Assembly (NCBI GenBank): GCA_036365145.1 | Contig: JAEOAD010002279.1 | Span: forward strand, 1,050,001-1,114,000 | DNA from: Orientallactaga sibirica | Lineage: Eukaryota; Chordata; Mammalia; Rodentia; Dipodidae | DNA length: 64,000 bases | Direction: 5' to 3' | Shown here: positions 41,280 to 50,830 of the stretch, piece by piece | Numbering within the stretch: the stretch's first letter is position 1 | How the letters are laid out: every line of letters begins with the position of its first letter | Position numbers and translations under genes: made by a program | The notes under the pieces: model-generated | What the model saw: the letters and a program-made list of their open reading frames with translations, nothing else | The model's database searches: none | Told to the model about the DNA's origin: nothing

Positions 41280-41299
41280 GATGACCTCTCGAGGTCATC
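41280..41299. promoter_or_regulatory. 20-bp palindrome with everted AGGTCA half-sites
   Basis: GATGACCTCTCGAGGTCATC has 9-bp perfect arms around TC. Inside it, TGACCT and AGGTCA form an everted repeat with 4-bp spacing, a layout some nuclear receptors can bind. The palindrome is seen directly; receptor binding is inference. Confidence 0.4.
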
Positions 41300-42109
41300 T
41301 CACACCCTGAGTACTGCAGGTTTAAGGATGCTTAAGGACAATCGGACCCTGGAGTCGGTCCCCCGACATTCAGTCCTTTGGCCGTTGTCCCAGTGACAGA
41401 CTGAGTGACTCCCCGAACCTGTCCCCACTCCCAGCTTTTTGTTGTTGTTGCTAAGGACCAAACCTCGGCCCCTTCCTGGCTGGGCGACCCCTCTTGCACT
41501 ATGTCCTCAAGCCTGTCCCTGTCATTCTTGGGCCTCATGCAGACACTGGCTCTGCCGTGCTGTTATCGGGGAATGCAGGTGGAAAAGATAGCTGGGAAAA
41601 TTGGAAATAATCTTGGTTGTCTTTTCTCTGTTTGCCTCTTTCATTTTTTTTTTCTGTTTAATAAGCGCAAAGTAAATACAGAACTGATTTTTTTTATCCT
41701 GAAATGTTATGAACATTAAGCTCCGAGTATTATCATGGGAATGCATTTCATTTGAACTCCAAGGAGCACTAATGTGAATTTTTTTTTTCAAGGGGAAAAA
41801 CCCAACATTTATAATGCTGTGACAGTTTCTCTGTGCTGCAGTGGCCCTAGATGCCTCTCCGTGTGGTATGCCAAGGTTTCCAGCTTCATTCAGGTTCTTG
41901 GTGGGGTGAGGGGACCTTGAGCTATGAGCAGAGCTACATCCCGAGTAAGTCGGCAGAGTTCCAGAGATCTGGGACTGTGAGATCTCTGTTCTTTGTCAGT
42001 CACCCCTTCTGTACCCCATCCTATGTGGGCGCTAGAAAAGAGCTCATTCATTCACAGATACTCCCACCAACCCGTGGTTAGTTTGCAGTATCTCTCTTTA
42101 CTAAAAAGC
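41300..42109. other. Unique block, candidate conserved non-coding DNA
   Basis: About 800 bp without a SINE. 41560-41830 (TGTTTAATAAGCGCAAAG, CTGAAATGTTATGAACATTA, GGAATGCATTTCATTTGAAC) is AT-rich but complex. No exon recognised. Confidence 0.35.
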
Positions 42110-42225
42110 TGCTTGGAATTTAAAGCAGCTGAACAACTTGCCCAGGGTTATCCAGCCGGTAAGTGACAGCCCTGGGCTTCGAACCAGGGTTGTCAGGCTC
42201 CTGAGGTCAGACTCTGCCCACTATG
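42110..42225 (-). mobile_element. MIR element
   Basis: GAACAACTTGCCCAGGGTTA then CCAGCCGGTAAGTGACAG, GCTTCGAACCAGGG and CAGACTCTGCCCACTATGG track reversed MIR closely (AACTTGCCCAAGGTCACACA, GAACCCAGGC). Confidence 0.75.
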
Positions 42226-42565
42226 GCACGCTGTCGCAGAACCGTGGCTGTGGCCAGTCACCTTGTCGACTTCCCCCCTCCTCTCGACTCTGGAGAGTGC
42301 TGCTCAGTGTGTTTCTTGTGAGCTGACGCATGGCCGCTTCAGAGATCAACCATCTCACAGTCCCTTGTTACCGTCAGACCACCGGCCCTGGGCAGGAGGA
42401 GGGGAAGAGGAGAAAAGTCCATGGCCTAACGTTTCCGGGGAAAGGGTGTGTACAGTCTGGAGAAGAGAGGATGACAAAACTGCGAGAGTGTCGTAGAAAG
42501 AGAAACAGTGTGTCATGGGAATCCTTGAGTTAACTTTACCTGGAAAAAAAATCCTGGGAAGGGGG
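42226..42565. other. Unique sequence
   Basis: GC-rich, no domain-bearing frame. Confidence 0.35.
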
Positions 42566-42726
42566 GTGCTGGAGAGATGGCTTAGTGGTTAAGGCACTTG
42601 CCTGCAAAGCCTAAGGACCTGGGTTTGATTCCTCAGAACCCACGTAAGCCAGATGCACAAGGGGGCGCATTCATCTGGAGTTCTTTTGCAGTGGCTGGAG
42701 GCCCTGGCACGCCCATTCTCTTTCTC

Positions 42727-42757
<31 letters not shown>

Positions 42758-42811
42758 GTTTCTCTCTCTCTCTCTCTCTCTCTAATAAATAAATCAATAA
42801 AATAGTTTTTT
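42566..42811 (+). mobile_element. tRNA-derived SINE, A-type
   Basis: Flanks ATCCTGGGAAGG / GTTCTGGGAAGGC. Long CTCT tract (about 42718-42782), AATAAATAAATCAATAAAA tail. Confidence 0.95.
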
Positions 42812-42883
42812 AAAAGTTCTGGGAAGGCCTTGCCTTCCGGGGCTAGGGGTATGATATTGGAACCTAGAACCAGGATATCTTTT

Positions 42884-43040
42884 TTTGTATGTTTGTTTGT
42901 TTTCGAGGTAGGGTCTCACTCTAGTCCAGGCTGACCTGGAATTCACTATGTAGTCTCAGGGTGGCCTTGAGCTCACCGTGATCCTCCTACCTCTGCCTCC
43001 CGAGTGCTGGGATTAAAGGCGTGCGCCACCACGCCCAGCT
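42884..43040 (-). mobile_element. B1 SINE at a triply duplicated target
   Basis: TTTGTATGTTTGTTTGTTTT tail and full body to CACGCCCAGCT. TSD CAGGATATCTTTT at 42871-42883 and 43041-43053. The same motif recurs at 43375 after the adjoining L1. Confidence 0.97.
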
Positions 43041-43053
43041 CAGGATATCTTTT

Positions 43054-43374
43054 TTTTTAAATTAATTAATTAAGTTTTATTGACAATTTCTATACTTACA
43101 TACAAAAAAAAGCATGATATTTCCCTCCCCTGCCCCCATACCCCTTTAGAACTCCAATCTCCATCATATCCCTTCCTCTCTCCATTAGTCTTTCTTTTAA
43201 TTTGATGTCATCATCTTTTTCTCCTATTATGAGGGTCTGGTGAAGGTATTGCTAGGCACTGCAAGGTCATGGATATCGAGGCCAATTTCTGTCTGAACAG
43301 TTGCATTGTAAGGAGTCATATCCTTCCTTTGGCTCTTCCATTCTATCCGCCCCCTCTTCCCCAATGGGCTGGCT
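43054..43374 (-). mobile_element. 5'-truncated L1 3' end
   Basis: Same sequence as 710-1010 (TTGACAATTTCTATACTTAC, CCCTTTAGAACTCC, TTAATTTGATGTCATCATC), but truncated after about 320 bp. TSD CAGGATATCTTTT at 43041-43053 and 43375-43387. Confidence 0.8.
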
Positions 43375-43384
43375 CAGGATATCT

Positions 43385-43765
43385 TTTAATGAGCTGAACT
43401 GTGCCCCCCTCCCCACACCCGATTTTTACGTTAATGTCCTAAGTCCAGGTACCAGAGAATATGACTGCATTTGGAAAGAGGACCTTTAAAAAGATAACTA
43501 AGGTTAAGGAAGGTTATGTGGGTAAGCCCTAATCTAGTGTGATTGGTGGACATTGGGTGAGCATACAGAAAAAACTGGGTGAGGACACGAGGTGGTGGCC
43601 AGCCACAAGCTGAGGAGAGAGTTTTCAGGACAAACTAACCCTCTGACCAGTTCATGTTGGTGTGGGACCACCAGCCACCAGATCTGTGAGGAAATAAATG
43701 GTTTACCCTGCCTAACCTATGGCCTTTTGTTATGGTAGGCAGCCTTAGCAAATGGATAAAACCTT
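43385..43765 (+). mobile_element. MLT1-type MaLR LTR
   Basis: GAGCTGAACTGTGCCCCCC, GAATATGACTGCATTTGGAA, GGACCTTTAAAAAGATAACT, GTGAGGACACGAGG, CTGTGAGGAAATAAATGG and TTTTGTTATGGTAGGCAGCC reproduce the whole LTR in order, including the AATAAA signal. No MaLR internal region follows. An ancient solo LTR. Confidence 0.8.
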
Positions 43766-43998
43766 CGACTTCCCCTTCTTAGCAGCTGGAACTCCGGGAC
43801 ATCCCTCCTTTAACACCTGTCCCACCTTTTCTCTTCCCTGCCCACCTCCATGGAGCACTAGAACCCCAGACATGCCCTCTGGAGATGGGTTGCTCATATG
43901 AATGCGTCAGCCATGGGTCCCACAGAATCCGCATCAGTTTGTAGACATTGATACTGGCAGGGTACACATCATTCCTGGCCATTTATAAGAAATGTGTA

Positions 43999-44193
43999 GC
44001 CTGGAGAGATGGCTCAGCAGTTAAGGTGCTTGCCAAGCTGGAGGACCCAGGTTCGATTCCCCAGGACCCATGTAAATCCAGATGTACAAAGTGGCACATG
44101 AGTCTGGAGTTTCCAGTGGCTACAGGCCCTGGCATGCCAATGCTTTCTCTGTCTTGCCTTCAAATAAACAAATCAAATATTTTAAAAAGAAAG
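43999..44193 (+). mobile_element. tRNA-derived SINE, A-type, shortened
   Basis: GCCTGGAGAGATGGCTCAGC start. The CTGCAAAGCC segment is reduced to CCAAGCTGG. B box GGTTCGATTCCCC is intact. The CTCT tract is minimal. Confidence 0.93.
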
Positions 44194-44375
44194 AAGGAAA
44201 TGTACATATTTCTGGCATATTCTCTGTAGTCTTTCTTTAAAGAAGCCCAGAGTTCCTACAATAATTATGGTAAAAGTGTCATTTTTGTGTGATTGCAATA
44301 AGGAGGAGAAACCTGTTTATAAGGACTGTACGGGAATCTAAGGATTTAGTCACTTATATAATTTTATGTATTTTT

Positions 44376-44414
44376 TTAACTTTTTATTTTTTATCATTTT
44401 TTTGGAGACAGAGA

Positions 44415-44451
<37 letters not shown>

Positions 44452-44597
44452 GAAGACAGAGATGGGTGGCCAGCAGTGTCTCAGCTGCTGCAAACGAAAT
44501 TCAGATGTGTGCGCCCCCTTGTGGTCAAGTGGAACCGCTGGAGATTGGAACCAGCGTTCTTAGGCTTAGCAGGCAGGCTAAACCATCTCTCCAGCCC
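44376..44597 (-). mobile_element. tRNA-derived SINE, B-type, large internal deletion
   Basis: GTGGTCAAGT is joined straight to GGAACCGCTGGAGATTGG, so the GCGGCATTGCGCCCTTGCGT segment is lost. The remaining GGAACCG before the B box shows that the copy had the duplicated B box. Flanks CTAATTTTATGTATTTTT on the right, ATAATTTTATGTATTTTT on the left. Confidence 0.94.
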
Positions 44598-44822
44598 TAA
44601 TTTTATGTATTTTTACACATTTATGCATTTAGTCAAAAATTTAAAATGTGTGAGAACAATAAGACCATGGTAAAAGCAGAAAAATGCTGAAGAACAAGTG
44701 AGGAGAGATCAAATCTAATTAAGTTAATGTACACTTAGTGGGACAGCCCAGGGTCCATGGTAAGCACAATGTGACTGTTAGACTTAATTATTGCTTTGTG
44801 ACAAAAATGAAACTCTCCAAAG
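44598..44822. other. Unique sequence
   Basis: AT-rich, nothing recognised. Confidence 0.35.
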
Positions 44823-44991
44823 CCAGGGGTGGTGGCACACACCTTTAATCCAAGCACCCGGGAGGCAGAGGTAGGAGGATTGCCGAGAGTTCGAGGCCAC
44901 CCTGAGACTACACAGTGAATTCCAGGTCAGCCTGAGCTAGAATGAGACCCTACCTTGGAAAAGAAAAAGAAAAAGTAAAAGAAAAAAGAAA
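44823..44991 (+). mobile_element. B1 SINE
   Basis: CCAGGGGTGGTGGCACACAC start, tail of AAAAAGAAAAAGT type. Perfect 14-bp TSD GAAACTCTCCAAAG at 44809-44822 and 44992-45005. Confidence 0.97.
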
Positions 44992-45086
44992 GAAACTCTC
45001 CAAAGTTTTCAAGACCCTTCAAAAATATTGAAGAAAGAAAGAAAACCTGAAATTGAGAATAATAAAGCTTTATAAAACTCATTTGA

Positions 45087-45297
45087 GGGCTGGAGAGATG
45101 GATTATTGGTTAAGGCGCTCACCTGCAAAGCCTAAGGACCCATGTTCAACTCTCCAGATCCCATGTGAGCCAGACACACAAAGGTGAGGCAAGTACAAGG
45201 TCGCACATGCCCACTAGATGGCGCAAGCATCTGGAGTTTGATTTCAGTGGCTGAGGGCCTGACATGCCAATTCTCTCTCGCTTGCTCCAAAAAAAAA

Positions 45298-45344
<47 letters not shown>
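45087..45344 (+). mobile_element. tRNA-derived SINE, C-type, (AAAT)n tail
   Basis: GTTCAACTCTCCAGATCCC, GACACACAAAGGTGAGGC and GCCCACTAGATGGCGC identify the C-type. The tail has grown to about 11 AAAT units. Confidence 0.95.
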
Positions 45345-45481
45345 GAAAGTAGTCAAGAGAACTACCTGACTCTTCCATGCTGAATGGACATGGTGCAAAG
45401 ACAGTCATCTATCTATGATGTAGAAAGCTGAGCCTCGCTGGTCTTCCTAGCCTCCAAGGCTGTGGAAATAGATTTCTGGTT

Positions 45482-45482
<1 letters not shown>

Positions 45483-45521
<39 letters not shown>

Positions 45522-45752
45522 GAGCGTCAGAAAGAGACAGAGGGAGAGGGAGACAGATAGAGAATGGGTGCACTAGCAGTCTCTCAGCTGCTGTGAATGA
45601 ACTCCAGACGCATGCGCCCCCTTGTGGGCAAGTGCGGCATTGCGCCCTTGCATGACTTTGCGTCTGGCTAAACGTGGGACCTGGGGAATCGAACGGGTGT
45701 TCTTAAGCTTAGGAGGCAGGCGCCTTAACCCCTAAGCCATCTCTCCAGCCCA
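45483..45752 (-). mobile_element. tRNA-derived SINE, B-type, (TTTA)n tail
   Basis: About nine TTTA units, GA tract, B-type body, B box GAATCGAACG, 5' end CCATCTCTCCAGCCC. Flanks ATTTCTGGTTTTA / ATTTCTGTTTTTTA. Confidence 0.95.
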
Positions 45753-45899
45753 ATTTCTGTTTTTTATAAGCCTGTCATTGTAAGGCACACATGAATTGTC
45801 ACTCCCATGGCCCTCCCCCTCCGTGGCTTCATGTGATCCGGCGTCACTTGTGAACAGCCACATCAGGCCATCCTCTGGCACGAACAAGCCTGCACTTAG

Positions 45900-46035
45900 A
45901 TCTCTGCACCTTGAAGTGCTTTCACATCTGCCAGCTATTTTAACCACCCCAGCCATCCTCTGAGATGTGAAGGGTCTTCTCCAACAATTGATGCAGAAAT
46001 TTAGGGCACCAGACCTCGTGATTTCCCCACACACG
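45900..46035 (-). mobile_element. MIR element
   Basis: GTGCTTTCACATCTGCCAGC, CAGCCATCCTCTGAGATGTG and AATTGATGCAGAAATTTAGG follow reversed MIR (GCGCTTTACATG, CAACAACCCTATGAGG, TTTTACAGATGAGG). Confidence 0.55.
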
Positions 46036-46502
46036 GCAGGCTAGAGGCCAGCTATCTCACAGACCTCCTGCTTTGGAGGACCCACTGGAAGGCACTGGAT
46101 ACTTCCTTAGAAACCTTCATTAGTTCCCTGGCTGGCACTCCATCCAGAAGTGCTAACCCCAGTACAGCCCTGGAAGAGTAGTAAGCGTGACCCGCCAGCA
46201 AAGCTTCATTGCAAAGGAGAGGGAAAAAAAGTGAATATAATTGTGAGCTTTATATACATTTAATTTATTCTACCACCCTTTCTTCTGATTGTTTAAATGC
46301 CACTTATTTCTTAAAATTATAAGGCTAATAGACAATGTTTTGGTAAACGGTCTACTTGGCAAAATAAAAACCTTGACCCAGTTTTTTCTTTTTTTTAATT
46401 AAGCTGGCAGATGAGATCTGAAAGATGGGGTTTTGTACTGAGCCAGGGCTGGGGAAACCCATTGTAAAAAGGGGAAACCTCCCGTTGTAAAAAGAATTGC
46501 AA
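46036..46502. other. Unique sequence
   Basis: Includes a small repeat (GGGGAAACCCATTGTAAAAA then GGGGAAACCTCCCGTTGTAAAAA, about 46451-46493). No gene recognised. Confidence 0.35.
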
Positions 46503-46615
46503 ACCCACACCCCTTGTCTCTTCTTCCTCCCCACCTTTTTCTATTTATTCCCCACCCACACACCCTGTCTTCTCTTCTTCCTCCCTGTAGCTACTCCTTT
46601 TTTCTATTTATTTAT
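46503..46615. repeat. Imperfect tandem duplication of about 50 bp
   Basis: CCCACACCCCTTGTCTCTTC...TTTTTCTATTTATT is followed by CCCACACACCCTGTCTTCTC...TTTTTTCTATTTATT with an extra GTAGCTACT. The second unit runs into the next SINE tail. Confidence 0.75.
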
Positions 46616-46838
46616 TTTTATTTGTGAAAGAAAGAGGCAGAGAGAGTGTGTGAATGAGGGTGCCAGGGTCTTCAGCCAGTACAATCAAACTCCAGTCACA
46701 TGCACCCTCTTGTGTGCACGTGGGACATTGCACGCTTGCATGACTGTGCATCTGGTTTATGTGGGACCTGGAGATTCAAACATGAGTTCTTAGGCTTTGC
46801 AGGCAAGCGCCTTAACCACTAAGCCATCTCACCAGCCC
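46602..46838 (-). mobile_element. tRNA-derived SINE, C-type
   Basis: C-type body, CTCTTGTGTGCACGTGGGAC, GGAGATTCAAACATGAGTTC, 5' end CCATCTCACCAGCCC. TSD AGCTACTCCTTTTT / AGCTACTCCTCCTT. Confidence 0.92.
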
Positions 46839-46949
46839 AAGCTACTCCTCCTTATTCCTTCTGCCTACTCCATCTGCTGGAATTCAGGAGCACCTAGCTT
46901 CATCATTCAGTAAGCCTCCAGGGCTCAGAAATTACACATGACTTTGTGT

Positions 46950-47070
46950 CACTGCTGACCCCTCTGCCTGGACAATGTCACTCCCCCTTCAAATATACCT
47001 CGAAGCTTCATCTTCTTCCAAGGCCAGGCAAAACCCCATCTTCCTGGGTGTTCGTTGGTTTCTGTGTCAA
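46950..47070 (+). mobile_element. L2 fragment
   Basis: CCCTCTGCCTGGACAATGTC, CTTCATCTTCTTCCAAGGCC and AGGCAAAACCCCATCTTCCT resemble the L2 segment TGCCTGGAACGCTCTTCC ... TCAGCTCAAATGTCACCTCC. Moderately diverged. Confidence 0.5.
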
Positions 47071-48210
47071 TCTGAACTGTGTGGAATGCTTGCTGTGTGC
47101 TCTAGGCAGTGTTGTGTAGCCGTACCGTCTGCATTCTCTCTTTACACTTCACGCAGATGTGGGTCTCAGGCCTCTTCAGTTTCTTCACCAGTACAGCAGA
47201 GATCCATTTGGCTTTGGGTCACAGGCAAATATAAGACACCACTCTAGGATAAGCAGTAATTGGAGAATACAGGTCCAGGCTAAGGGCATTCAATGTGAGC
47301 CCACTTACATACTCCTCTGGCCAAAAGCGGCTGTCTGTGGGCTTAATTATTGCTCTTGTCTCAATTCCTTACTTCACAGAAAGGTAGTAAGTAGTGTATT
47401 GAAAGGACTGACCTACAGTATGTGTACCTCAGCGGCAGGAAAGCAGAGCCTGGCGAACATCTTTCATACTCGTATTTTAAGATAGCACGGTTGATCTTCC
47501 CAGCTCTGCTATTCCAAACCCATCCATCCCACTTTCCTGCAGCTTTTACAGCAGCTACACACCATGCTCATGTTATTACAAGACCCCCTAATTGTTATTA
47601 ATTGCCACTGGAGGTGATGCTAATTAACGCGCTGTAATGAAGTGCTAACCCGCCATCCTGGTGTGTGTATTTAACCTGTGCTTGTCTAAGGAGATCAAGA
47701 GATGTGATAGAGAACCACATCTAGGTGCTGAAGAAGGGACAGCAGACTGGAAACCAGTAGCTTTGGGCCGGGCTATCCTGTGGGAACTCAATGCCCGCCC
47801 CCGCCACCCCCCCCCACCGGCCTGTGCTTCTCCTCTTCCTTCTTAGCTCCTCCGGCCCCCTGCTGCCAAGATGCTTCCCTTGATCAGAACAGAAGGCTCA
47901 TTTGATGATATGCCAGCCCGGGTTTCAAACACCAATTACCAGTCCGGTGATGACAAATATGAAGGGGGGTGGAGGGAGCAGCAATGATCTTTTAATAAAT
48001 TTATGATGAAGACAAATGGCCCGTACATAAATCACCCTCCCTTATTTGAGAAACCTGGCTTCTTCCGATTCAGAGACAACAGAGTTAATTTCAAAACTGT
48101 GAACGCACTTCCCCTGGGTGGCCTGCAAATGAATTTGAGGAATATCCATGGGCTGGGGCCACCGGGCCTGAGGTGACATTCCCCTGAATAAGAACAGTCA
48201 TTGGTATAGT
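47071..48210. other. Repeat-free block with homeodomain-type motifs
   Basis: About 1.1 kb without SINEs. 47589-47630 packs TAATTG, ATTAATTG and TAATTAAC. 47880-48120 is complex, with TACATAAATCACC and AACAGAGTTAATTTC. No supported reading frame. Resembles a developmental enhancer by texture only; conservation is untested. Confidence 0.4.
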
Positions 48211-48220
48211 ACTTTTTAAA

Positions 48221-48442
48221 AAAAAAAAAAAAAACATTTTTATTGGTTTATTTATCTGAAAGAAAGATAGGCAAGTAGAGAGAGAATGGGCACACCAGGG
48301 CCTCCAGCCACTGCAAATGAGTTCCAGATGTGTGTGCCCCCTAGTGCATCTGGCTTACATGGGTCCTGAACAGTTGAGCCTCGAATCAGGGTCCTTAGGC
48401 TTTACAGGCAAGTGTTTAACCACTAAGCCATCGCTCCAGGCC
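48221..48442 (-). mobile_element. tRNA-derived SINE, A-type, expanded B box
   Basis: TSD GGTATAGTACTTTTT / GGTACAGTACTTTTT. Expanded B box at 48372-48387 (AGTTGAGCCTCGAATC). 5' end CCATCGCTCCAGGCC. Confidence 0.95.
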
Positions 48443-48749
48443 TGGTACAGTACTTTTTGTACTACTAGGTACCACAAATAAGGAGCGCTTATGTTCCCAC
48501 CCTGTGGACACTGCTCCACAAACACCCCCAAAAGTTATCTGCCAACTTTTAGCAGTGATAACACTCAGAGGGCCAGAGGGAGCCCATGCAAACACTACCC
48601 AAGTGGTAGGTTGGCATGCTGTTGTACCCTTCATAGGGAAAATTCCCTCTCTTCTCACACAGTCACACAAGAGTGGTGGTGGAGCGGCAAAAGGCTTCAC
48701 AACACCAGCCTGGATTCCGGGTACCCCCGTGCAAGTCAAGACCAGACGA
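48443..48749. other. Unique sequence
   Basis: Overlapping frames exist on both strands (longest 151 residues on minus, 48416-48871), but the frame crosses both a SINE end and a MIR, so it is not a gene. Confidence 0.4.
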
Positions 48750-48895
48750 GGTGTTACTTGTGTGAATTTGGTCAGGTGACTTAACCTCGCTGGTCTTACC
48801 TTCCTATGGACCCTAAGACAGGATGGAGAATAGCAGTTACCATAGAGATGTGAATGAATTGAAGAACACACAGTGAGAACTCAGCACAGGAGCCA
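48750..48895 (+). mobile_element. MIR element
   Basis: TGTGTGAATTTGGTCAGGTGACTT, TTAACCTCGCTGG, TCTTACCTTCC, AGACAGGATGGAGAATAGCA and GAGATGTGAATGAATTGAAG match MIR in order (GTGTGACCTTGGGCAAGTTA, CTTAACCTCTCTG). Confidence 0.75.
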
Positions 48896-49210
48896 CTTCA
48901 TCTGTTATCTCTAAGTTCACTGCTAACCCATTCTATCCAAGGGAAGACAGGAGCTCAAGCGGGATTACTATCCCCTCCCCAGCCACACAGCGGATGTTGC
49001 AGCCTGAATTCAAGCTTCCCTGGTGCAACTCTCCTTGCCCATGCCTGGACCCCAGGGTTTCCCGTGTGAATGAATATCACCAAGACCTACAGAAAGACTC
49101 ATGGGAGAAAGAGTCCTTGCACAACCGCATCCGTTTTACCCCAAGCCAGGGAGATGCTTCTTCTTGGCAGTTTGCCTGCTTCTGGTTCGTAGAAAAATTT
49201 TAATACCAGG
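48896..49210. other. Unique sequence, possible MIR trace
   Basis: 48960-49010 (CCAGCCACACAGCGGATG, CCTGAATTCAAGC) may be part of a second, reversed MIR. Nothing else seen. Confidence 0.35.
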
Positions 49211-49428
49211 GGCTAGACAGATTGCTTAGTGGTTAAGGCGTTTGCCTCCAAAGCCAAAGGATCCCAGTTTGACTCTCCAGGACCCATATAAAGCCAGATG
49301 TACAAGGGGACGCATGCATCTGGAGTTTGTTTGCAGTGGCTGAACGCCCTGGTGTGCCCATTCTCTCCTTCTCTCTTTCTGCCTCTTTCTCTCTCTCAAA
49401 TAAATAAATAAAATATATTTTAAAAATA
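49211..49428 (+). mobile_element. tRNA-derived SINE, A-type
   Basis: GGCTAGACAGATTGCTTAG start (mutated A box), B box AGTTTGACTCTCC. TSD TAATACCAG at 49201-49209 and 49430-49438; a B1 begins at the second copy. Confidence 0.94.
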
Positions 49429-49437
49429 TTAATACCA

Positions 49438-49612
49438 GCCGGGTGTGGTGGCACATGCCTTTAATCCCAGCACTTGGGAGGCAAAGGTAGGAGGATCACC
49501 ATGAGTTCAAGGCCACCCTGAGACTACATAGTGATTTCCAGGTCAGCCAGAACTAGAGTGAGAACCTACCTCGAAAAAACCAAAATAATAATAATAATAA
49601 TAATAATAATGC
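49438..49612 (+). mobile_element. B1 SINE with (ATA)n tail
   Basis: GCCGGGTGTGGTGGCACATG start; A tail has become about nine AAT units. Sits at the 3' TSD of the SINE before it. Confidence 0.95.
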
Positions 49613-49892
49613 CCCTAAAGGTTATACATGAAAATATAAGAGGCTTATTTTTGAAATCAGTGATAAATTGGACATTCATCCATTCTGGTTTTTTTTTTTT
49701 GGTTTATATTGTGTTTTATTTCCTAAGTAATAAAACCTGCCTCCCCACCTCTAACCTCCCCTTGCGCCTCCTGTCTTTGCGTTCACTGCCTGACATCTAG
49801 GGACATGTACACTTGTGTCACTGCCCAAACCTACACTTCAGCTGAATCTTGCTTGGCATCTCTTACAGTCACCTTTCATCGCTGGGATCTGT
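49613..49892. other. Unique sequence
   Basis: Nothing recognised. Confidence 0.35.
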
Positions 49893-50262
49893 GGTAGTTT
49901 GAATTGGTGGCCCCCCCAAATATTCAGTGTTTTATTAGTTTGTAGTTTGCATCTGCAGCCACCTGGCTGGAGGCAGTGTCTCTGGGCAGATTTTAAGGTG
50001 TGGTGGTGGGTGAGATCTCAATCTAAAGATATGCAAAGTGTGCCTAGCTGGAGTTCCTGAGGTGTGCTGTGCTGTGTGGCTTTTGTTCTCTCTGTTTGAT
50101 TTTTGGTCCTCCTGAGGTGTGCTGTGCTGTGTGGCAGGTCTGGTCCTCAGCTTCCTGCCATTATGGAACTTCCCCTGGATCTGTAAGCTTCAATAAATAA
50201 TATCCCTTCCTCCATAACTGTGCCTGGTCTGGAAGTTCATCTCGGCGAACCTGACACTGTCT
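49893..50262 (+). mobile_element. URR1-like hAT non-autonomous element
   Basis: Starts TGTGGTAGTTTGAATTGG, ends near GAACCTGACACTGTCTG. Its reverse complement recurs at 52570-52938 (CATCTCGGCGAACC versus GGTTGGCTGAGATG; GCAAAGTGTGCCTAGCTGGA in both). CCTGAGGTGTGCTGTGCTGT is duplicated inside it (50056 and 50111), which the partner copy lacks. Confidence 0.65.
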
Positions 50263-50265
50263 GTT

Positions 50266-50830
50266 ACAACACCTGACCAGAAGTAACTTATGTGAGGAAA
50301 GGGTTTATTTCAGACTTACAGAATCCGGGGAAAGCTCCATCCTGGTGGCAGAAGCTGGCTCACTTCCATAGATCCATAGCAGGAAGACACCGTCAACAGC
50401 CAGAGAACAAATTTGGTGCCTTACATACCTTAGGGTTAGACTAAAAGATCCACCCCCCAGTGACACTCCTCCAGCAGGCTGCTGGACAATGAAGTTGCAA
50501 GCTTAATCAAAATTACTTGAGGGCTGGAGATATAGCTTAGTGGTGAAGATGCTTGCCTGCAAAACCAAAGGACCCAGGTTTAGTTCTCCATGATCCATGT
50601 AAGCCAGATGCACAAGGTGGTGCACACGTCTAGAGTTCATTTGGCTGGGGGGCCCTGGTGCAACAACTATTCTCTCTCTCATAAATAAATAAATATAAAG
50701 TGTGTATGTTGTGGTATAACCAGATATCAGAATACACTAACTCTCTTATGTGTTCCCACTGAAGAAGTTATCTACTTAGAAAAACTACTTGAGGCTGGGG
50801 GAGGGCATACATTCCCATTCACACCACCAC
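50266..50830 (-). mobile_element. URR1-like hAT non-autonomous element, holds a SINE
   Basis: GGGTTTATTTCAGACTTACA, GGGGAAAGCTCCATCCTGG, CACTCCTCCAGCAGGCTG and, beyond the insertion, ATTCCCATTCACACCACCAC match the minus-oriented family layout. It is tail to tail with the copy at 49893. Confidence 0.6.
50522..50780 (+). mobile_element. tRNA-derived SINE, A-type, with about 80 bp of extra 3' sequence inside the TSD
   Basis: SINE body 50522-50699 (truncated middle, short CTCT tract, ATAAATAAATAAAT tail). The 3' duplicate of AAAATTACTTGAG is not at the tail but at 50781-50793 (AAAACTACTTGAG), after 81 bp of non-SINE sequence. Suggests that flanking DNA was carried along. Confidence 0.8.

Noticed and set aside
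48416..48871. 151-residue minus frame
   Set aside because: Begins in a MIR and ends in the 5' end of a SINE, so most of it is repeat read-through.
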